Assembly: GCA_002420305.1 (NCBI GenBank)
Contig: DIHT01000165.1
Span: 4,498 to 68,497 of the forward strand
Length of the DNA: 64,000 nucleotides
Direction of reading: 5' to 3'
Source of the DNA: Akkermansiaceae bacterium UBA5689
GTDB taxonomy: Bacteria > Verrucomicrobiota > Verrucomicrobiia > Verrucomicrobiales > Akkermansiaceae
The stretch's first letter is position 1; the number at the start of each line of letters is the position of its first letter. Of this stretch, positions 15,580-24,735 are shown one piece after another. The notes beneath the pieces are model-generated. The model was not told the DNA's origin, ran no database searches, and saw nothing but the letters and a program-made list of their open reading frames with translations. The translations under genes and the position numbers were made by a program.

Positions 15580-17439
15580 TCAGCAACTTCTTCCGCCATC
15601 GGAAAGAGTTTCGGTGGATCCGGACAGATCTTCAATAACACCCCGGGCACGGGGCCACGCGGCTTTCGCTTCCAGAATGATCCAGAGTTGTAGAGCGATA
15701 GTCGCTAGTCCCAGAACTGCGAGGAGGAATTGAGAGTTCTGGAAAAATTCACAGACTTTGATCGTCATCGCAATTCCGGGAAGGATGAGCATGACGATAG
15801 TAGGAGGAATAATAAACCAGACCGGCAGGGAGCGGCGCCATAACCAGAAGGTAATTACAAGGAAGGCGAGACCAGCGAGGAGCTGGTTAGTGGCTCCGAA
15901 TAGTGGCCAGAGAATCAGTCCACCCTTGCCGGCAGAGTTGAGGGTCCAAGCCACCTCAGGCGGGGGAAGCGCCGCGAGGGTTCCGGCAAGGACGATGGCA
16001 AAGATAGTGGCTCCGTGCTTATTGGTCAGGATAGAGAGGGGATGGGGGGAAGGTGATGCAGGAGAGGTCTTCTTACGAGTGAAGGTTGAGGCTAGTTCTT
16101 GCACGACGTATCTCTGCAGGCGACAGGCTGTATCAAGGGTCGTAGCCGCAAAGGAGGCGACGAAGACTCCCATCAGAGCCACCGCAAACTGAGCCTTCAA
16201 TCCCAAAGCGATAAGGAAATTGGCGGAACCTTCTACGAAGGCGCCTATCTTGGCCCCGAGACTGCCCGCAGCAGACCATGAATCGTAGCGGGCATCATAC
16301 GCGGCACTCCCGAACAGGGTCTCACCGTTAGCCTGAGCTCCGAGACCGAGACCTGCGACGCAGGCAAGAATAACAAGGACGGCAAGAAATCCCTCGGTGA
16401 TCATCGAACCGTATCCTACAAACAGGGCATCAGACTCTGACTTCAGCTGCTTGGAGGAGGTTCCTGAGGAAACGAGGCAGTGAAATCCTGAGATTGCTCC
16501 GCAGGCGATCGTAATAAAGAGAAAGGGAAAGATGGAGGGGGCTCCCTCTGGTGCCGCCCGGAAGGCCGGGGCCACAATCTCGAGGGCTTGGCGCTTTCCT
16601 TCAGGGCTTACAGGTGCCCCCCCGACGAAAGCGGTAATCACCAGACCGACCACGATGAGACCCAGGGTTGAAATAAGCTGAAGGGAATTGATGAAATCCC
16701 GAGGCTGAAGGAGGGTCCAGACTGGTAAGACCGAAGCGATATAGGAGTAGACGAGCAGAATGCAAACCCACGCAATAACCGGCATGGAAGCAAGAGTCTC
16801 GTTCATTGTCGCAAGAAAACCGATATTTCCAAATGCGACAGTGAAATACATGAGCCCTAATGTCACAAGCGAGGGGATCAGGAGGTTTGCCCCATGGCGG
16901 TGGAGATAGAATCCAATTACCACTGCTATTGGGATTTGAATGAGACAGGGAAGAATAGCGGCAGGGTACTGCTTCAGGACGGCTGCAATCACCAACCCGA
17001 AGATTGCGAGGACAATTGTGAGGGCGAGAAAGAGCACGGAGAGAAAGAGTAGTCTCGTGCGCTGGCTGAGGATGCGTCCCGCGATGTCGCCCACGGTCTG
17101 GCCGCGGTTCCTGATCGAAACTACCAGAGATCCGAAATCGTGAACCGCTCCGATAAGAATGGATCCAAAGAGAACCCACAAGAGGGCTGGGACCCAGCCC
17201 CAGATGACAGCAAGAGCAGGCCCGACGATGGGGCCAGTCCCTGCAATACTGGTAAAGTGGTGCCCAAAGATTACGCCCTTACGGGTAGGAACGTAGTCGT
17301 TGCCATCCTCCATTTCTATCGAAGGAACTCGAGCTTCCGGGTTCAGTTTAAAGATCTTCCGAGCCAGAAATTTCCCGTAGGTGTGGTAGGCGATAAGGTA
17401 AAAGACGAGAGCGCCCAGAGCGATGGCAAGAGTCTGCAT
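15580..17439 (-). CDS. cstA: Carbon starvation protein CstA (peptide/organic acid permease)
   Basis: This 619-residue integral membrane protein is a close match to the CstA family. It has the N-terminal YHTYGKFLARKIFKL, FGHHFTSIAGTGPIVGPALAVIWGW, and GFHCLVSSGTSSKQL segments, and many hydrophobic helices throughout. CstA proteins take up peptides, and relatives (BtsT) take up pyruvate, during nutrient limitation. Substrate cannot be assigned here. The gene is convergent with the helicase gene, separated by 12 nt. The region before its ATG is pyrimidine-rich on the coding strand, with no Shine-Dalgarno. Confidence 0.93.
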   Translation of the reverse strand: MQTLAIALGALVFYLIAYHTYGKFLARKIFKLNPEARVPSIEMEDGNDYVPTRKGVIFGHHFTSIAGTGPIVGPALAVIWGWVPALLWVLFGSILIGAVHDFGSLVVSIRNRGQTVGDIAGRILSQRTRLLFLSVLFLALTIVLAIFGLVIAAVLKQYPAAILPCLIQIPIAVVIGFYLHRHGANLLIPSLVTLGLMYFTVAFGNIGFLATMNETLASMPVIAWVCILLVYSYIASVLPVWTLLQPRDFINSLQLISTLGLIVVGLVITAFVGGAPVSPEGKRQALEIVAPAFRAAPEGAPSIFPFLFITIACGAISGFHCLVSSGTSSKQLKSESDALFVGYGSMITEGFLAVLVILACVAGLGLGAQANGETLFGSAAYDARYDSWSAAGSLGAKIGAFVEGSANFLIALGLKAQFAVALMGVFVASFAATTLDTACRLQRYVVQELASTFTRKKTSPASPSPHPLSILTNKHGATIFAIVLAGTLAALPPPEVAWTLNSAGKGGLILWPLFGATNQLLAGLAFLVITFWLWRRSLPVWFIIPPTIVMLILPGIAMTIKVCEFFQNSQFLLAVLGLATIALQLWIILEAKAAWPRARGVIEDLSGSTETLSDGGRSC

Positions 17440-17490
17440 GGTCGGAGAGGTTCAGGAGGTGAAGAATACGGCCGACAAACGGTCAGAAGT

Positions 17491-18000
17491 TCACCGGTCT
17501 GACTTGTCTAGATCACAGCGTGAGGGAGAGAGAGCATCAAATACAGGTCCAGGCACATAGCGCCGAACTGTGTCTTCCCACCCTTCCGGCCCGATCAATC
17601 CCTTTACCATGCTTGAGCTAAGCTCTGCTATATCGCGGGGAGGCATCAGGAAAATGGTTGTTATTTCTGGAGCAAGGTCAGCATTAATGTGACGCATCAC
17701 ACGCTCATATTCGTAATCATCGCCAGTCCTTACGCCGCGAAGGATGTAAGCCGCTTTTTTCTGCTTAGCGTAATCTACCAGATAACGGTTATCAAAGTGC
17801 GAGATCTCAAGGCGCTCACAGGAGGGCACGGAAGCTTTCAGTAGTTTAAGCCGTTGCTCGACGCTGAAGCTGTATTGCTTTCCGGGATTGGTTCCGATGG
17901 CAACGATCAGGCGGTCGAATAATTCTAATCCGCGTTGGATCATCCAGAGGTGACCGTTGGTTGGAGGGTCAAAACTCCCTGCGTAAACAGCCGTGTGCAT
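17491..18000 (-). CDS. coaD: Phosphopantetheine adenylyltransferase
   Basis: This 169-residue enzyme carries out the penultimate step of coenzyme A synthesis: it transfers AMP from ATP to 4'-phosphopantetheine. It has the nucleotidyltransferase motif GSFDPPTNGHL (8-18, with the T/HxGH signature at TNGH), the RGVRTGDDYEYE segment, and the C-terminal SSSMVKGL ATP-binding motif. Length is normal for CoaD (about 160). It is the last gene of a minus-strand run after mfd and the SurA-like gene, 28 nt downstream of the latter, so co-transcription is likely. Confidence 0.96.
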   Translation of the reverse strand: MHTAVYAGSFDPPTNGHLWMIQRGLELFDRLIVAIGTNPGKQYSFSVEQRLKLLKASVPSCERLEISHFDNRYLVDYAKQKKAAYILRGVRTGDDYEYERVMRHINADLAPEITTIFLMPPRDIAELSSSMVKGLIGPEGWEDTVRRYVPGPVFDALSPSRCDLDKSDR

Positions 18001-18028
18001 GATGTTACGAGCCTACCGGTCGGAGATG

Positions 18029-19006
18029 TTAGATGTTCCGCCGGATTATGGCAGTCCGCTTCAGCATCTTGATCCATTCATCATAGCGAACCGAGCGTTT
18101 TTCCATCTCAACCTCCTTGCGCATCCGCTCGCGCATTTCCGTATCGAGTGCGGGAGTTGGTCCCGGGCTTATCTTGACGACTTTTACGATCGTAAAGCCG
18201 ATCCTGTCTTTAAGCGGGCCAACAATATCGCCTTTGGAAGCCTCGAAAATGATATCAGCAAAGCCCACTTCTAGGTCCGAGCGCAAGGTGTCTTGCCAGA
18301 GGCCGCCCTTGTCAGCAAAAGCTCCTGATGAGTGTGTTTCGGCAGTAGCAGCGAAGTCTGCTCCGCCCCGAACTTCTTCGGCAAGCTTTTCAGCGAGGGC
18401 GAGTTGTTCCTGCTGGGTGGCGACCGGGTTTTCCTGATTGATCGCGGGAATGTAGATTTTGCGGAAAGTAATCTTGTCCTCGGTCTGATCGCGCAAATCT
18501 GCTGCACGTTGCTTGAAGCGTGATAGGATCTCGCTCTCAGTAGCAGGCGCAACATCCTTGAACTGTTCCCGTTTGAAGGACTGAACCAGAATCTTTTCCT
18601 GTTGCGACCGCTCGAATTCCCGCCGGGTCATTCTTGTTGACTGGAGATACTTCCGGAATTCTTGTTCGTCGCCGTCGAAATTGATTCGGACAAATCGTTC
18701 GACATCCTGTTTTACGATGTATTCGGGGATTTGAAGCTTGCGCTCTTCGAGGTTGCTCAGGACCAGCTTATGCTCGATGAGTTCCTCCAGAACTTCGTCT
18801 CTCGCCTCTGCGAAGGCCCGCTGGAACTTTTCCCCACGGCGAGGATATTTCGCGAGTAGCGAGGAGATTGCGGGGGCGAGCTGCTGCTCAACCTCCCTCG
18901 TGCTTATCATCTTTCCATTGACAGTGGCTGCGGTCTTGAGGAGTGGGACAGGGGCAGCTGTCAGAGGAAAAGTCAGAAGTGCGATAAAGAAGAAAATAGT
19001 TTTCAT
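18029..19006 (-). CDS. SurA-like periplasmic peptidyl-prolyl isomerase (parvulin type)
   Basis: This 325-residue exported protein has a signal peptide (MKTIFFFIALLTFPLTAAPV), a SurA-N-like chaperone region and one parvulin domain (about 160-265: ITFRKIYIP ... FADKGGLWQDTLRSDLEVGFADIIFEASKGDIVGPL). It would assist folding of outer-membrane proteins in the periplasm. Only one parvulin repeat is present, whereas Escherichia SurA has two. The ATG at 19004-19006 overlaps the mfd stop as ATGA, so translation is probably coupled to mfd. This overlap and the signal peptide decide the start over the longer frame to 19030. Confidence 0.88.
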   Translation of the reverse strand: MKTIFFFIALLTFPLTAAPVPLLKTAATVNGKMISTREVEQQLAPAISSLLAKYPRRGEKFQRAFAEARDEVLEELIEHKLVLSNLEERKLQIPEYIVKQDVERFVRINFDGDEQEFRKYLQSTRMTRREFERSQQEKILVQSFKREQFKDVAPATESEILSRFKQRAADLRDQTEDKITFRKIYIPAINQENPVATQQEQLALAEKLAEEVRGGADFAATAETHSSGAFADKGGLWQDTLRSDLEVGFADIIFEASKGDIVGPLKDRIGFTIVKVVKISPGPTPALDTEMRERMRKEVEMEKRSVRYDEWIKMLKRTAIIRRNI

Positions 19007-21927
19007 GGTCGGTTGAGGGACTCTAACCACTCGATTGCCTCGGAAAGCATACTGCTCGGATGCTTTGACCTCAAGCGGGGAAACTGGCGGTTATCGACCA
19101 TCAGGAATCCGCCGTTACGCTGGACCATGAGGCGATCTCCACGGATCTCGACGGTTTCTACGCTTGCCATTGTAGCCTCAAATCTAAGCCGGGTGACTTT
19201 GATAAGGTTTCTCGTGGGCCGTGGTATTGGACCATAACGATCCTTGAGCCTTGATTCAAAGGCGTGCAGCTCTTCCAGAGAGGTGAGGCTGGCCATTTCT
19301 CGGTAGGCTGCGACACGGGCCTTGGAGTCCTGAATGTATTCTGCGGGGAAATACGCTGGAAGCTTCTCATCATCAGCTTCTTGGTATCGGGATTCAGAGA
19401 AGACAATAAAACCCGCCCGAAACACTACGTCGACCCTTCGGCGAACCTTATGGCCGCTCAGCTGCTCGACAGATTGTCGCAGGAGCTGACAGTAGAGATC
19501 GAAGCCTACAGCGGCAATATGGCCCGATTGCTTTGTGCCGAGCAGGTTGCCAGCGCCGCGGATTTCGAGATCGCGCATGGCAATCTTGAAGCCCGATCCC
19601 AATGCGGTATACTGTTTGATCGCGCTCACTCGTTTTTTCGCATCGCCCGTAGAGACCTGGTCTCGTGGCAGCATGAGGATGGCGTAGGCTCGTCTGTCAG
19701 CCCTGCCGACTCTGCCTCTCAGTTGGTAGAGGTCCGCCAGCCCAAAACGATCTGCCCGGTCGATCATGATGGTATTGGCGTTAGGAATATCAATTCCGCT
19801 TTCGATAATGGTGGTAGAGAGGAGAACATCCGCTTTCCCCTCGACAAACGTATGCATGACATCTTCGAGGTCCTCCCGGGCCATTTGGCCGTGGCCAATC
19901 AGAATCCGGGCTTCGGGAACCAGTTCGAGCAGACGCTTTCGTATGATTTCAATACTCTGAACCCGGTTGTGGAGGAAGAAAACCTGTCCGCCACGCTCCA
20001 ACTCCCGGCGAATGCAGTCCCGTATGACGCGTTCGTCGTAGGAGCAGACCGAAGTGTGAACCGGGATGCGGTTCGGAGGAGGAGTGTCGATTGTGGACAT
20101 GTCGCGGACGCCCATTAGAGATAGGTAGAGCGTACGAGGGATGGGAGTAGCCGAGAGAGAGAGGAGATCAACCTGATGGAAGCGTTCCTTGAATTGCTCC
20201 TTGTGCTTAACCCCGAACCGTTGCTCCTCGTCAACGATTGCGAGTCCGAGATTATGAAAGACGATATCTCCTGAGAGAAGGCGGTGAGTGCCGATCACGA
20301 TATCTACACTTCCTTCCGCCACGCCTCGGATGGTGTCGGTGATTTCGCTAAGCTTGCGAAAGCGGCTCAGGAGGTCAATCCGGATGGGGAAGTCGCTCAT
20401 TCGCTCGCGGAATGTTCGCCAATGCTGTTCGGCCAGCACCGTAGTTGGGACAAGAATAGCGACCTGAGAGCCTCCCGTGACCGCCTTGAAGGCAGCTCGA
20501 ATGGCAACCTCGGTTTTGCCAAAGCCGACGTCGCCGCAGATGAGCCGATCCATAGGCTGACTGGACTCCATGTCCGCTTTCGTTTCCGAGATGGCCTGAG
20601 CTTGGTCGGCTGTTTCAGTAAATGGAAAGGAGTTCTCGAATTCCCACATCCACCGACTGTCTGCGGGGTGTGCATATCCGTGTTTAGAGTCCCGCTCGGC
20701 GTGTGTTCGGAGAAGTCGAGCGGCATAGTCCATGATCGCAGTTTCTGCGGATTTGCGGACTTTTCCCCACCGGCCATCGCCTAACCGGCTCAGGGCAGGG
20801 GTCTTACCTCCCACTCCGACATATCGGGAAATGAGGTGGGAGTGGTCGATGGGCACATGCAGAGTGCTTTCGTGCCGATATTCAATGGAAAGCTCCTCCT
20901 CCCCGTTTTCTCCGTTTGTCAATCCACGAAAGCGCCCGATTCCGTAGTCCGCATGGACAACAAGATCGCCTTCGTTGAGTTGATCCAGTTCGGTAGCTGC
21001 GGCATGCGAGCGCACCTTCTCGAGGCGGCGGAGGCGGTTGTTTCCTCCGGAAGGTTGTGGGCGGCCGAGCAGTTCTCCCAGCGAAAGAACCGCCATCTTT
21101 GCGGAGCGTAGAACGAAGCCCTCTGGAATGGAGAGGTCAAGAAAACGATAGTTGCTTTCCGGAAGTTGAGTTCCGGATAGTTCCCGAAAACGTTCACGTT
21201 CACCCTCGGATCCCGCTGCAATATAAATGGTCCATTGCTCTGCAAGCCATTGATTGATGTGATGAAATACAGTGCCCTGCTGTGCTTCTTGGAGTACGAA
21301 GTCGCCGGCATTGAAGTGGGCAAAGGGAGTTCCGTAAGCTTCTACCATGAGGGCTCCGCCGGAGGGGCTGTCAGTAAAAATCATGTCCGCGTTTTTGATT
21401 CCTTCCTCAAGCGCGATGATGGTGTCAGCTTCAAAGAGCCAGTCGCAGATTCTGTTCTCCATTACCGGAGAGGTAAGGATCAGCTCAGCATGGTCGAGTC
21501 GGCGAATAGAGGTCTGCGAATCGAGATCAAATTCACGAAGAGAGTCTAGCTGCAGGTCAAAAAACTCGAGACGCAACGGGTCGACTGCCTGAGTGGGGAA
21601 TACATCAAGAATTCCTCCTCGCCGGGCAAACTGTTGACGGGCGTGAACCTGGGACACCTGCTCAAGGCCGGCTGCCAGGAATTGCTGCTGCAAGGAGTCA
21701 GGAGCGCACTCCTGCCCTGTCCGCAGATGAAGGAGAGAAGATGCCAGTTGAAGCGGGGCAGGGGCCGGATGGGACAGAGCATCAGCGGAAGCGACAATGA
21801 TTTTCTTGCCGGAGTTTTCGCGGCATTTGGCAAGGTGCTGAAATGCGGCAAGGCGCTCGGCGTCGGGCTCGGGGTCGAGGATTTGAGCGTCAAGGATGCC
21901 TGAGGGAGGATCTGGAATGCTCACCAC
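19003..21927 (-). CDS. mfd: Transcription-repair coupling factor Mfd (true start probably further upstream)
   Basis: Mfd removes RNA polymerase stalled at lesions and recruits UvrA. Visible parts are a UvrB-like module (GLEQVSQVHARQQFARRGGILDVFP), the RNAP-interacting domain (LVVHADYGIGRFRGL), a RecG-like helicase with Walker A GDVGFGKTE and DEEQRFGVKHKE, the LLSATPIPRTL motif, QLRGRVGR, and the C-terminal TRCF domain. Coordinates run to the first canonical start (GTG, 974 residues), but Mfd is usually about 1100-1150. The same frame stays open to 22233. It encodes Mfd-like sequence there (FATALVSLSLGPDSQLWILG, then ARHRERISSELAAWG) yet contains no ATG, GTG or TTG. An ATC at 22194 or 22167, or an ATT at 22098, may be the real start. 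The stop overlaps the next gene's ATG. Confidence 0.93.
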   Translation of the reverse strand: MVSIPDPPSGILDAQILDPEPDAERLAAFQHLAKCRENSGKKIIVASADALSHPAPAPLQLASSLLHLRTGQECAPDSLQQQFLAAGLEQVSQVHARQQFARRGGILDVFPTQAVDPLRLEFFDLQLDSLREFDLDSQTSIRRLDHAELILTSPVMENRICDWLFEADTIIALEEGIKNADMIFTDSPSGGALMVEAYGTPFAHFNAGDFVLQEAQQGTVFHHINQWLAEQWTIYIAAGSEGERERFRELSGTQLPESNYRFLDLSIPEGFVLRSAKMAVLSLGELLGRPQPSGGNNRLRRLEKVRSHAAATELDQLNEGDLVVHADYGIGRFRGLTNGENGEEELSIEYRHESTLHVPIDHSHLISRYVGVGGKTPALSRLGDGRWGKVRKSAETAIMDYAARLLRTHAERDSKHGYAHPADSRWMWEFENSFPFTETADQAQAISETKADMESSQPMDRLICGDVGFGKTEVAIRAAFKAVTGGSQVAILVPTTVLAEQHWRTFRERMSDFPIRIDLLSRFRKLSEITDTIRGVAEGSVDIVIGTHRLLSGDIVFHNLGLAIVDEEQRFGVKHKEQFKERFHQVDLLSLSATPIPRTLYLSLMGVRDMSTIDTPPPNRIPVHTSVCSYDERVIRDCIRRELERGGQVFFLHNRVQSIEIIRKRLLELVPEARILIGHGQMAREDLEDVMHTFVEGKADVLLSTTIIESGIDIPNANTIMIDRADRFGLADLYQLRGRVGRADRRAYAILMLPRDQVSTGDAKKRVSAIKQYTALGSGFKIAMRDLEIRGAGNLLGTKQSGHIAAVGFDLYCQLLRQSVEQLSGHKVRRRVDVVFRAGFIVFSESRYQEADDEKLPAYFPAEYIQDSKARVAAYREMASLTSLEELHAFESRLKDRYGPIPRPTRNLIKVTRLRFEATMASVETVEIRGDRLMVQRNGGFLMVDNRQFPRLRSKHPSSMLSEAIEWLESLNRP

Positions 21928-22240
21928 CTTCTGGCCCCAGGCCGCCAGCTCGGAGGAGATTCGCTCTCTATGGCGGGCGGAGCCCCCCAGGATCCAGAGC
22001 TGTGAGTCCGGGCCGAGCGAAAGGGATACCAGAGCAGTTGCAAAGGCTTGCGCAGAAAGTTCGATGGGCCCTACAGAGAGAGGTTTTTCGCTTTCAATTC
22101 GCTTGGAGGATTCACTGAGGGCGCACCTGTCCCGTGCGAAAGCAAGGGCGTCCGCAGGCGAGTAGATTGTTGAAGCTGGGGAATCTGAGTTGATTCGTGG
22201 GCAGAGAAGACAGGGTGAATGGCCTTGGGCAACTTAGATC

Positions 22241-22280
22241 TTCACAAATGTGAATAATCAGGTATTTTGTTAATAACCTG
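22241..22280. promoter_or_regulatory. Two adjacent inverted repeats in the divergent mfd / amidase promoter region
   Basis: TTCACA-AA-TGTGAA (22241-22254) is a perfect 6-bp inverted repeat. It is followed by an imperfect one, CAGGTATT ... AATAACCTG (22259-22280, one-base bulge). Both lie in the AT-rich gap between the divergent mfd and amidase genes, with the second ending 17 nt before the amidase ATG. They are placed where a repressor or activator could act on one or both genes. The cognate factor is unknown. Confidence 0.35.
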
Positions 22281-22297
22281 TAAATAACTGAAAGCAC

Positions 22298-23116
22298 ATG
22301 GGGAGCTTCCTCGCCAATCCGTTAATATTTGTCGTTACACTTGCATCCCTCGTTCTCACGGGGTGTTCATCGCATAGAAGTTTAAGGGTCGGCGGGATGC
22401 CGGGTTACCGAGGAGGACCTGCTGGGATGCTCTCCGCCAGTAGCGGTTCTGTGACGGGTGAGAGGCCTTCCGCAATCACGAGTTCGGGGCTCGCTCGGCA
22501 GAGAGTTCCTGTGAGTGCCCCTGCATCAGTTCCGCGAAAGGCCCCTCTAACGCTTCTGTCGGAAGTCAGGGTTCACAAGGATTACCTTCCCAAAAGCGCT
22601 CGTGGCCGGAAAGGGCAGAGTTCGATGCGCCCCCGCTATATTACTATCCATAGCACCCAGAACTGGAGCAAGGGTGCGGATCCGTGGCGGCATTCACTTG
22701 CTCTGAAACGCAGCAAGCTTGGGAGCCTCTCATGGCACTACACTATCGATCAAAGTGTCGCGGTGCAGCATCTGCCCACGAACATAACGGGGCGGCATGC
22801 CGACTTCAATGGGCCGGGAAACAAATATTCGATCGGACTCGAGATGTGCGAGCACAAGGGGAACAGTCTGAGCAGAACGATTGATAGGACGGCCAAGCTC
22901 GCGGCCTACCTGATGTATAAGCACGGGATTCCGCTCTCCAAGGTCGTTCCTCATTATCATTGGCCCCGCTATGGGATGAAGCCTCCGCATAAGAACTGCC
23001 CTCATTTTCTTCTCGATAACGGGCGGCCTGGGAAAAAGTGGAGAGGATTTCAGGCCAGAGTGAAATACTACCACGATCTTATCACAGTCCCGGGGCCGTC
23101 TTATGCGATTCGATGA
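22298..23116 (+). CDS. Lipoprotein N-acetylmuramoyl-L-alanine amidase (Amidase_2 family)
   Basis: This 272-residue cell-wall hydrolase cleaves the bond between N-acetylmuramic acid and the stem peptide. It has a lipoprotein signal (lipobox LTGC, Cys23), a Ser/Pro/Arg-rich linker (about 24-105), and a zinc amidase domain (about 108-265). The domain starts at YITIHSTQN with its His ligand, followed by SWHYTIDQSVAVQHLP, and YSIGLEMCEH. It ends in HYHW ... KNCPHFLL, which supplies further ligand candidates. It is probably anchored to a membrane facing the periplasm and used in murein recycling or cell separation. It is divergent from mfd. The ATG follows an A-rich leader with no clear Shine-Dalgarno. 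Confidence 0.88.
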   Translation: MGSFLANPLIFVVTLASLVLTGCSSHRSLRVGGMPGYRGGPAGMLSASSGSVTGERPSAITSSGLARQRVPVSAPASVPRKAPLTLLSEVRVHKDYLPKSARGRKGQSSMRPRYITIHSTQNWSKGADPWRHSLALKRSKLGSLSWHYTIDQSVAVQHLPTNITGRHADFNGPGNKYSIGLEMCEHKGNSLSRTIDRTAKLAAYLMYKHGIPLSKVVPHYHWPRYGMKPPHKNCPHFLLDNGRPGKKWRGFQARVKYYHDLITVPGPSYAIR

Positions 23117-23265
23117 GCTTTAAGTCATGTTCGAGTATAGGATCTCGCTTCCACCGGAGCTCATAAAGCGTGGTAAGATCCAGGGCTGGTAATGCTTTTG
23201 GGCCAGCGTTGTTGTTAACCATGATGAGTGCGGAGTAATTTCCGGCCGGTAACCTCTTCTAATCA

Positions 23266-23613
23266 GTGCCGAACAAACCCCGTCATCACTATGTCTGCCA
23301 GCGCTGCACGGCATGTTGCAAGTGGCCTGGAGACGTGGAAGTAGGGGACTCAGAAATTACAGCGATCGCATCTTTTCTCGGAATGGAAGAGCATGATTTT
23401 GTTCAGGAGTTCACCAGAATCAGGTCGAATAGGATGGGCCTTTCTCTTATCGATAAAGATTCGAGCAGCGAATGTATAATGCTGGATGGGGATGAATGCC
23501 GCATTCAGGAGGTGAAGCCTGTTCAATGTCGCGGATTTCCCAATACATGGAATTTTCCCGGATGGGAACAGGAATGTCAGGCTATCGCAGTGCCGCTCAG
23601 AGGAGAGGCCTGA
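23266..23613 (+). CDS. YkgJ-family cysteine-cluster protein
   Basis: This is a 115-residue small protein of the YkgJ / zinc- or iron-chelating cysteine cluster family. An N-terminal CQRCTACC cluster is followed by spaced cysteines (SECIMLDGDECRIQEVKPVQCRGFP and a final WEQEC), the family's normal pattern of about eight cysteines. The bound metal and role are not established for the family. The start is GTG, with no in-frame ATG before the first cluster. It converges with the minus-strand gene ending at 23641. The 149-nt gap upstream, after the amidase gene, shows nothing I can name. Confidence 0.8.
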   Translation: MPNKPRHHYVCQRCTACCKWPGDVEVGDSEITAIASFLGMEEHDFVQEFTRIRSNRMGLSLIDKDSSSECIMLDGDECRIQEVKPVQCRGFPNTWNFPGWEQECQAIAVPLRGEA

Positions 23614-23640
23614 TGGCTGAATGGTCGAATGGTCGGCCTG

Positions 23641-24735
23641 CTATTCCGCAGGAGGAGGGGTTCGTGACCGTAACCAGCGAAGGGCCTCGATTTCTCCAAG
23701 TGCCAGTGCTCGCATGCCATATCCTTGGGTTAGCTCGGGTGAAGTCCGGAGTGCGTCGGTCACTATGGGGAGATCCCTGATCTGATTGCGGCGATGCTCA
23801 ATCGAAAGGAAGAGCGCCTCAGGATTTATTCCCTCGACGGGGAATGGTGCGTCGGGAGGAAGATCTTCGTAGGCGTTGCCTTGGATGGAAAGCCCAACCA
23901 ATCCCGAAATTACGTCGTTTTCTCCGGCGAGGAAGGTGCCGAGACCCGCGTTGCGCCGTCTTGCGATGAAGGCTTCGTCAGGAGGGCTTTGCTGAGCGTG
24001 TTCCTGAAGGTTCTGGCTCAGGGAAAGGAGCTGGGAAAGGTGAGGTAAATCCACTGTCAGCATGGCATAGTATGCGGAGGAGTCGGGATTGTTGCCCGTT
24101 GCACGAAGTGCCTCGGTAAGGCCAATGATGGACTCTGACGTAAAGGTCTGGAACCTTTTGCGATGATCAACTTGGCTGAGAATCTCTAGAGCCGGGTTCT
24201 GAGCCCCGTTTTCCCAGGTGAGCGCTGCAAGGAGAAAGGATGCAAGCGAGTTATCGGGCTGGGCTTCCTGAAGTTGGCGGGCCCATTTAATCCGATCGTC
24301 GTCAGGGAAGTCATCACGTGAGGCGAGGGCAAAGAGAATATGCGGATTGGAGGGTTCCCGGATAATGGCTTCCCTCATGAGATTGGCGTCCTGCAGAATC
24401 ATCCCGGCAGCAAGATATCCTTCGGCTGGGTAATTATTGTCAGCAAGGTAGGTATTGAGTTCTGCCCGGGTGGGCAGTCTGATGCCCGTGATCGCAAGGA
24501 GTTCTTCAAGGCTATCGCCCTCTGGAAGCGTCTTCAGGACCTTCGGTGAGAGGGAAGAGTGATTGGAGCCGGTATCTGATGCAGGGTGTCGGGTCGATTT
24601 GCGGAGAGGATTTGAGAGTTGAGCGGCATCCTCGGTGCCAGGAACTCCCCGTTTTGAAGCCTCCGGGGCGCAGAGCAGGAAGACGAATCCACCTGCGAGA
24701 GCAGATCCCAGATGCGTGAAGAGAGGCTTGCTCAC
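23641..24735 (-). CDS. Unrecognised exported or anchored helical-repeat protein
   Basis: I do not recognise this 364-residue protein. It starts with a hydrophobic segment that could be a signal peptide or anchor (LGSALAGGFVFLLCA). A Ser/Thr/Pro-rich linker (about 30-65) follows, then an all-alpha region with TPR/SEL1-like character (for example LLAALTWENGAQNPALEILSQ and RNQIRDLPIVTDALRTSPE). No catalytic motif is apparent. The start codon is a GTG overlapping the stop of the upstream M48 gene by three bases (GTGA), so the two are very likely one operon with coupled translation. A supporting role for the membrane protease is possible but is inference only. Confidence 0.6.
   Translation of the reverse strand: MSKPLFTHLGSALAGGFVFLLCAPEASKRGVPGTEDAAQLSNPLRKSTRHPASDTGSNHSSLSPKVLKTLPEGDSLEELLAITGIRLPTRAELNTYLADNNYPAEGYLAAGMILQDANLMREAIIREPSNPHILFALASRDDFPDDDRIKWARQLQEAQPDNSLASFLLAALTWENGAQNPALEILSQVDHRKRFQTFTSESIIGLTEALRATGNNPDSSAYYAMLTVDLPHLSQLLSLSQNLQEHAQQSPPDEAFIARRRNAGLGTFLAGENDVISGLVGLSIQGNAYEDLPPDAPFPVEGINPEALFLSIEHRRNQIRDLPIVTDALRTSPELTQGYGMRALALGEIEALRWLRSRTPPPAE

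Noticed and set aside
19264..20118. 284-codon plus-strand frame
   Set aside because: Lies wholly inside mfd on the opposite strand; no family-like motifs, and mfd is unmistakable.
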